Assembly (NCBI GenBank): GCA_016845305.1
Contig: JAERSW010000016.1
Coordinates: 1-56,386, forward strand
DNA from: Acidimicrobiales bacterium
GTDB taxonomy: Bacteria; Actinomycetota; Acidimicrobiia; Acidimicrobiales; MedAcidi-G1
Length of the DNA stretch: 56,386 nt
Direction: 5' to 3'
A program made the translations under genes and the position numbers. Position 1 is the stretch's first letter, and every line of letters starts with the position of its first letter. Positions 51,769 to 56,386 of the stretch are shown piece after piece. The notes under the pieces are model-generated. The model ran no database searches. It saw only the letters and a program-made list of their open reading frames with translations, and was not told the origin of the DNA.

Positions 51769-52863
51769 ATGGCGCCCGCGGATCCTCCCGGCCCCGAACC
51801 GGTCGCCCCCCTCGGCGTCCGCCTGGCCGACCGGATCCGCGCCGAGGGGCCCCTCGGCTACGCCGACTGGGTCGAGGCCTGCCTGTACGACCCGGACGCC
51901 GGCTTCTACGCCGGCGGTGGCTCGGCCGGACGCCGGGGCGACTTCCTGACCTCGCCCGAGGTGGGCCCCCTGTTCGGCGCCGTGCTGGCCCGCTGGTTGG
52001 ACGACCGCTGGGAGGCCCTGGGTCGGCCGGAGGGCTTCACCGTGGTCGAGGCGGCGGCCGGGGTGGGCACCCTGGCCCGCACGGTGCTGGCCGCCGAGCC
52101 GGCCTGCCTGGCCGCCGGGCGCTACGTGATGGTGGAGCGGTCGTCGACGCTGCGGGCCGCCCAGCCCGTCGGCGACGGCCTGGCCTCGGTGGCCGACCTC
52201 TCCGAGGTGGAACCGATCGGGGCCGGGGCGGTGCTGGCCAACGAGCTGCTCGACAACCTGGCCTTCGACCTGCTCGAGCACGATGGCTCCGCCTGGCGGC
52301 GGGTGCTCGTCGACATCGGTGACGGTGGCTTCGTGGAGGTCCTCGGTGCCGAGGCCGAGCCTCCGGCGGCCCACTCCCCAGTGACCCGGCCCGCGTCCGT
52401 CGCCGGTGCCCGGATTCCCGTACAGGACGAGGCCCGACGCTGGGTGGAGGCGGCCCTCGACCTCGTGGCACGGGGCAGCGTGCTGGTCGTCGACTATGCC
52501 TCCACCACCCCGGCGATGGCCGACCGGCCGGTCGACGGATGGCTCCGCACCTACCGCGACCATGAGCGCGGCGGCCCGCCGACCGACGCCCCGGGCAGCC
52601 AGGACGTCACCGTCGAGGTGGCCGTCGACCAGCTGCCGGCTGGAGCGGCCACCTGCACCCAGGCCGAGCTGCTCCGGCGCCACGGCATCGACGACCTGGT
52701 CGAGGCCGGCCGCCGCCTCTGGGAGGAACGGGCCCACCTGGGCGACCTCGAGGCGATGCGGGCCCGCAGCCGCATCGCCGAGTCCGAGGCCCTGCTCGAC
52801 CCCGAGGGCCTCGGGGGCTTCACCGTGCTGGAGTGGACGCTGGGCGGTGCCGTCGGCTCCTGA
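51769..52863 (+). CDS. MidA/NDUFAF7-family SAM-dependent methyltransferase (COG1565)
   Basis: A 364-residue methyltransferase. Family motifs are clear: RIRAEGPLGYADWVEACLYD, YDPDAGFYAGG, GDFLTSPEVGPLFG, the SAM-site VVEAAAGVGTLA, ANELLDNLAFDLL, VLVVDYAST and QDVTVEVAVDQL. Mitochondrial NDUFAF7 dimethylates an arginine of NDUFS2 (NuoD) and is needed to assemble complex I. The gene begins 31 nt after nuoN, so a role in methylating one or both NuoD proteins here is a well-supported inference. Confidence 0.88.
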   Translation: MAPADPPGPEPVAPLGVRLADRIRAEGPLGYADWVEACLYDPDAGFYAGGGSAGRRGDFLTSPEVGPLFGAVLARWLDDRWEALGRPEGFTVVEAAAGVGTLARTVLAAEPACLAAGRYVMVERSSTLRAAQPVGDGLASVADLSEVEPIGAGAVLANELLDNLAFDLLEHDGSAWRRVLVDIGDGGFVEVLGAEAEPPAAHSPVTRPASVAGARIPVQDEARRWVEAALDLVARGSVLVVDYASTTPAMADRPVDGWLRTYRDHERGGPPTDAPGSQDVTVEVAVDQLPAGAATCTQAELLRRHGIDDLVEAGRRLWEERAHLGDLEAMRARSRIAESEALLDPEGLGGFTVLEWTLGGAVGS

Positions 52864-52882
52864 CCGGCGGGTCGACGCTGAC

Positions 52883-52888
52883 TAGGGT
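52883..52888 (+). promoter_or_regulatory. -10 candidate (TAGGGT) of acs
   Basis: TAGGGT lies 42 nt before ATG 52931, leaving a leader of about 35 nt with a GGGGG-containing ribosome site. Confidence 0.35.
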
Positions 52889-52930
52889 CCGGTCCCGCAC
52901 CGTCCGATCGGCACACCGGGGGCCGCGCCC

Positions 52931-54925
52931 ATGAGCGAACCGACCATCGAGGACTACTACGTCGAGGACCGGACGTTCCCGCCCTCGCCCGAGTTCGCCT
53001 CGGCGGCACTGCTGGCCGACACCTCCCACCACGACGAGGCGTCCGCCGACTACGAGGCCTTCTGGGCCCGCCAGGCCCGCGAGCTGCTTACCTGGGACAC
53101 CGACTTCCACACCACGCTGCAGTGGGACCTGCCGTTCGCCGAGTGGTTCGTGGGCGGTCGCCTGAACATCACCACCAACTGCCTCGACCGCCACGTCGCC
53201 GCGGGCCTCGGCGACCGCATCGCCTACCACTGGGAGGGCGAGCCGGGCGACACCCGCACCATCACCTACGCCGAGCTGCTCGACGACGTCTGCCGCTTCG
53301 CCAACGCGCTCCGGGCGCTCGGCCTCGAGCGGGGCGACCGGGTGGCCGTCTACATGCCGATGATCCCCGAGCTGCCGGTGGCCATGCTGGCGTGCGCCCG
53401 ACTGGGCGTGGCCCACAGCGTGATCTTCGGCGGCTTCTCGCCCGACTCGATCGTGGACCGCTGCGAGGACGCCGAGGCCCGCCTCGTCATCACCGCCGAC
53501 GCCGGCTACCGGCGTGGCGAGCCGTCCGGCCTGAAGGTCAACGTGGACGCCGCCCTGGCCGCCGGGGCGTCGTCGGTCGAGCACGTGGTGGTCGTCGACC
53601 GCTGCGGCACCGACGTCGAGATGGTCGAGGGCCGGGACCTGTGGTGGCACGACCTGGTGGCCGACGCCTCGACCGACTGCCCGGCCGAGCCGATGGACAG
53701 CGAGCAGCTGCTGTACCTGCTGTACACCTCGGGCACCACGGCCAAGCCCAAGGGCATCATGCACACCACCGGCGGCTACCTCACCCAGGTGGCCTACACC
53801 CACCGGTACGCCTTCGATCTCCGTCCCGAGGCCGACGTCTACTGGTGCGCGGCCGACATCGGCTGGGTGACCGGGCACAGCTACATCGTGTACGGGCCGC
53901 TGGCCAACGGCTGCACGTCGGTCATGTACGAGGGCACCCCCGACACCCCGCGCCCCGAGTTCCGCGACGGCGACCGGGCCTCGTGGCCCAGGGACCGCCT
54001 GTGGGACATCGTCGAGCGCTACGGGGTGACCCAGCTGTACACGGCGCCGACGGCCATCCGCACGTTCATGAAGTGGGGGACCGACGAGCCGTCGGCCCAC
54101 GACCTGTCGTCCCTGCGGGTGCTGGGCACGGTGGGCGAGCCCATCAACCCCGAGGCGTGGATGTGGTACCACGAGCACATCGGCGGCTCGTCGTGTCCCA
54201 TCGTGGACACCTGGTGGCAGACCGAGACCGGCGGGCACATGATCACGCCGCTGCCCGGCGTCACCACCACCAAGCCCGGCTCGGCGTGCGGCCCCATCCC
54301 CGGGGTGTTCGCCGAGCTGGTCGACGACGAGGGCGAGCCCGTGCCCCAGGGCGGCGGCTACCTGACCATCACCCACCCGTGGCCGTCGATGCTGCGCGGC
54401 ATCTGGGGCGACCCGGAGCGGTACCGCGACACCTACTGGTCGCGCTTCGAGGGCCGGTACTTCGCCGGCGACGGTGCCAAGCTCGACGAGGACGGCTACC
54501 TGTGGCTGCTGGGCCGCGTCGACGACGTCATGAACGTGTCGGGCCATCGCATCTCGACCACCGAGGTGGAGTCGGCCCTCGTCGACCATCCGGCAGTGGC
54601 CGAGGCGGCCGTGGTGGGCGCCACCGACGACACCACCGGCCAGGCCATCGTCGGCTACGTGATCCTGCGGGGCACGCACGAGGCGTCACCCGAGCTGGGC
54701 GAGGAGATCCGGGGCCATGTGGCCACCAAGCTGGGCCCCATCGCCCGTCCGAAGGCCGTGGTCCTGGTGCCCGACCTGCCCAAGACCCGGAGTGGCAAGA
54801 TCATGCGCCGCCTGCTGCGCGACGTGGCCGAGGGCCGCGATCTGGGCGACACCACGACGTTGGCTGACCAGGGCGTGGTCGACGAGATCCGTACCCGGGC
54901 GGCCGAGTCGCCCCAGGAGGACTGA
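52931..54925 (+). CDS. acs: Acetyl-CoA synthetase (AMP-forming)
   Basis: A 664-residue ACS that makes acetyl-CoA from acetate, ATP and CoA through acetyl-AMP. Motifs in order: an N-terminal ACS domain (about 40-100, including [13 protein letters not shown]), [16 protein letters not shown], the P-loop [36 protein letters not shown], and the C-terminal [11 protein letters not shown] with the lysine used in catalysis and commonly regulated by acetylation. Length and motif order match acetate-specific enzymes. Confidence 0.95.
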   Translation: MSEPTIEDYYVEDRTFPPSPEFASAALLADTSHHDEASADYEAFWARQARELLTWDTDFHTTLQWDLPFAEWFVGGRLNITTNCLDRHVAAGLGDRIAYHWEGEPGDTRTITYAELLDDVCRFANALRALGLERGDRVAVYMPMIPELPVAMLACARLGVAHSVIFGGFSPDSIVDRCEDAEARLVITADAGYRRGEPSGLKVNVDAALAAGASSVEHVVVVDRCGTDVEMVEGRDLWWHDLVADASTDCPAEPMDSEQLLYLLYTSGTTAKPKGIMHTTGGYLTQVAYTHRYAFDLRPEADVYWCAADIGWVTGHSYIVYGPLANGCTSVMYEGTPDTPRPEFRDGDRASWPRDRLWDIVERYGVTQLYTAPTAIRTFMKWGTDEPSAHDLSSLRVLGTVGEPINPEAWMWYHEHIGGSSCPIVDTWWQTETGGHMITPLPGVTTTKPGSACGPIPGVFAELVDDEGEPVPQGGGYLTITHPWPSMLRGIWGDPERYRDTYWSRFEGRYFAGDGAKLDEDGYLWLLGRVDDVMNVSGHRISTTEVESALVDHPAVAEAAVVGATDDTTGQAIVGYVILRGTHEASPELGEEIRGHVATKLGPIARPKAVVLVPDLPKTRSGKIMRRLLRDVAEGRDLGDTTTLADQGVVDEIRTRAAESPQED

Positions 54926-54985
54926 GCCGCGGCCTCGGTCCGCGTCCTCCCGGAGCCCGGCTCCGACGGTCCGGCGCCGGGTGGG

Positions 54986-55438
54986 GTGCTGGTCGTCGAC
55001 GTCGACGGCGTCCTGTCCGACGCCTCGGGCCGCCAGCACCTGCTGGCCGGTGCCGAGAGGAGGTGGGCGGCCTTCTTCGAGGCGTCGGTCGACGACCCGC
55101 CCATCCCCGAGGGGATCGCCCTGGCCGCCGCCCTGGCCGCAGGGGTCGACGACGGACCGCCCCGTCCGACCGTGCTGCTGACCGCCCGCCCGGCCCGCCT
55201 GGCCGACACGACCGTGGCGTGGTTGACGCGCCACGGCGTCCACTGGGACCTGCTGGTCATGCGCGTGGACGACGACCACCGCAGTTCGCCCGACGTGAAG
55301 CGGGACGCCCTCGTGGACCTGCGGGCCACCGGCCACGTCCCGGAGCTGGCCGTGGACGACGATCCTCGCAACGCCGAGATGTACCGGTCCGAGGGCGTGC
55401 CCGTGGTCTACGTCCACTCCGGCTACTACGACCTCTAG
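54986..55438 (+). CDS. HAD-like phosphatase-domain protein
   Basis: A 150-residue HAD-fold protein. Motif I is [10 protein letters not shown] (D5 and D7), motif II LLTARP, motif III the Lys in DVKRDAL, and motif IV DDDPRN. The small size and absence of a cap resemble the compact HAD hydrolases seen beside RNA-repair or nucleotide enzymes. The substrate is unknown. GTG 54986 is the only reasonable start after the acs stop in this frame; its ribosome site is poor, so coupling to acs is possible. Confidence 0.75.
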   Translation: MLVVDVDGVLSDASGRQHLLAGAERRWAAFFEASVDDPPIPEGIALAAALAAGVDDGPPRPTVLLTARPARLADTTVAWLTRHGVHWDLLVMRVDDDHRSSPDVKRDALVDLRATGHVPELAVDDDPRNAEMYRSEGVPVVYVHSGYYDL

Positions 55439-55486
55439 CGGGGTCGCCCGCGGCCGGCCCGATCCCCGACCCGCCCGGCGTCCCCG

Positions 55487-55492
55487 TACGCT
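55487..55492 (+). promoter_or_regulatory. -10 candidate (TACGCT) of htpX
   Basis: TACGCT lies 29 nt before ATG 55522; GGAG near 55512 would serve as ribosome site in the short leader. Confidence 0.35.
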
Positions 55493-55521
55493 GGGAGCCC
55501 CCGATCCGAACGGAGACCCCC

Positions 55522-56386
55522 ATGGTCAACACCGCCAAGACCTTCGCCCTCCTGGCCCTGCTGGGTGGCCTGTTCATCGTGGTCGGCGGCGCCGTGGGCG
55601 GCAACGGCGGCATGACCTTCGGCCTGATCCTCGGCCTGGCCATGGTCGGCGGCTCCTACTGGTTCAGCGACAAGCTGGCCATCAAGTCGGCCCGGGCGGT
55701 GCCCGCCGAGGAGGCGACGTATCCCGAGTACCACCGCATCATGCGCGAGCTCACGATGGCCGCCGACATGCCGATGCCGAAGCTCTACATCGCCCCCAAC
55801 CCGCAGCCCAACGCATTCGCCACCGGCCGCAACCCCGACCACGCCGCCGTCGCGGTGACCGAGGGCCTGCTGGCCCACATGGACTGGACCGAGGTCCGCG
55901 GCGTGCTGGCCCACGAGCTCATGCACATCCGCAACCGGGACATCCTCATCGGTTCGGTGGCCGCCACGGTCGGCATGGCCATCACCATGATCGCCCGCAT
56001 GGCCATGTTCGCCGCCATGTTCAGCGGCGGGCGCGACCGCGACCGGAACCCGATCGGCGAGATCGCCTTCGCCATCCTCGCCCCGGTGGCCGCCATGCTC
56101 ATCCAAGCCGCCATCAGCCGGAGTCGGGAGTTCCAGGCCGACGCCTCGGCGGCCCGCCTCATCGGCGACGGCGAGCCGCTGGCCCGTGCGCTGGAGAAGC
56201 TCGAGATGGCCGCCGGCCGCATCCCGTCGGGCGTGGACCCCAACCAGGCGTCCAGCTACATCATCGACCCGTTGAAGGCCCAGGCCCGCGGCGGCGGTGG
56301 TGGTTCGAAGCTCTTCTCGACCCACCCGCCGACCGCCGAGCGGATCAGCCGCCTGCGTTCCGGCGACTGGACCACCGGCCCCATCT
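55522..56386 (+). CDS. htpX: Membrane zinc metalloprotease HtpX (M48), 3' end beyond the window
   Basis: The first 288 residues of an HtpX. Two helices lie near the N-terminus (about 9-27 and 31-48). The zinc motif is HELMH at residues 131-135, with the third ligand Glu in [13 protein letters not shown]. Two more helices lie near residues 145-165 and 180-196. [13 protein letters not shown] is the family's C-terminal motif, so only a few residues are missing. HtpX degrades misfolded membrane proteins. ATG 55522 has its own promoter signal. Confidence 0.93.
   Translation, partial: MVNTAKTFALLALLGGLFIVVGGAVGGNGGMTFGLILGLAMVGGSYWFSDKLAIKSARAVPAEEATYPEYHRIMRELTMAADMPMPKLYIAPNPQPNAFATGRNPDHAAVAVTEGLLAHMDWTEVRGVLAHELMHIRNRDILIGSVAATVGMAITMIARMAMFAAMFSGGRDRDRNPIGEIAFAILAPVAAMLIQAAISRSREFQADASAARLIGDGEPLARALEKLEMAAGRIPSGVDPNQASSYIIDPLKAQARGGGGGSKLFSTHPPTAERISRLRSGDWTTGPI

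Overview
The window is very GC-rich, densely coding bacterial DNA. Spacers are short, many stop/start codons overlap (ATGA, GTGA, TGATG), and GTG or TTG starts are common. An mshA-type glycosyltransferase followed by a YbjN-domain gene, a rex-hemA-hemC-hemD-hemB-hemL run, actinobacterial-style geranylgeranyl/menaquinone reductase and repeated leaderless promoters all point to Actinomycetota. The split b6-type cytochrome b and the second complex I gene set are unlike Mycobacterium or Streptomyces and suggest a deep-branching class such as Acidimicrobiia. This placement is inference from gene content, not a tree.

Layout. 1-7.5 kb: end of an unidentified gene, a histidine phosphatase, a MoaD/ThiS-like carrier, mshA, a YbjN protein, an MFS transporter, proC, a SAM hydrolase-like gene, a 29-residue membrane peptide, an orphan membrane protein and the redox repressor rex. 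7.6-13.0 kb: hemA, hemC, hemD, hemB and hemL, early tetrapyrrole synthesis by the C5 route. 13.0-15.2 kb: three poorly understood genes, one looking like a sliding-clamp-like region joined to a YbjN-like domain. 15.2-19.0 kb, minus strand: cytochrome c, menaquinone-type reductase and pgi. 19.3-25.0 kb: a cytochrome bc operon with a split b6-like cytochrome b, Rieske protein, diheme cytochrome c, a 2x[4Fe-4S] ferredoxin and two unrecognised membrane proteins. 25.0-40.9 kb: a complete 14-gene complex I operon (nuoA-N), apparently continuous with the bc operon. 41.1-51.7 kb: a second, divergent complex I operon with 11 genes (nuoABCDHIJKLMN) and no nuoEFG. It is followed by a MidA/NDUFAF7-family methyltransferase, acetyl-CoA synthetase, a HAD-like gene and the start of htpX.

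How it fits together. Rex senses NADH/NAD+. Sequences resembling the Rex operator (TTGTGAA-N4-TTCACAA) occur upstream of rex itself, the bc/nuo-1 operon and the nuo-2 operon. The locus therefore reads as a redox-controlled respiratory island: heme supply, quinone tailoring, a quinol-cytochrome c reductase, an NADH-type complex I, a second complex I that must take electrons from another donor, and a candidate complex I assembly methyltransferase. No tRNA, rRNA, CRISPR array, insertion sequence or phage gene was recognised.
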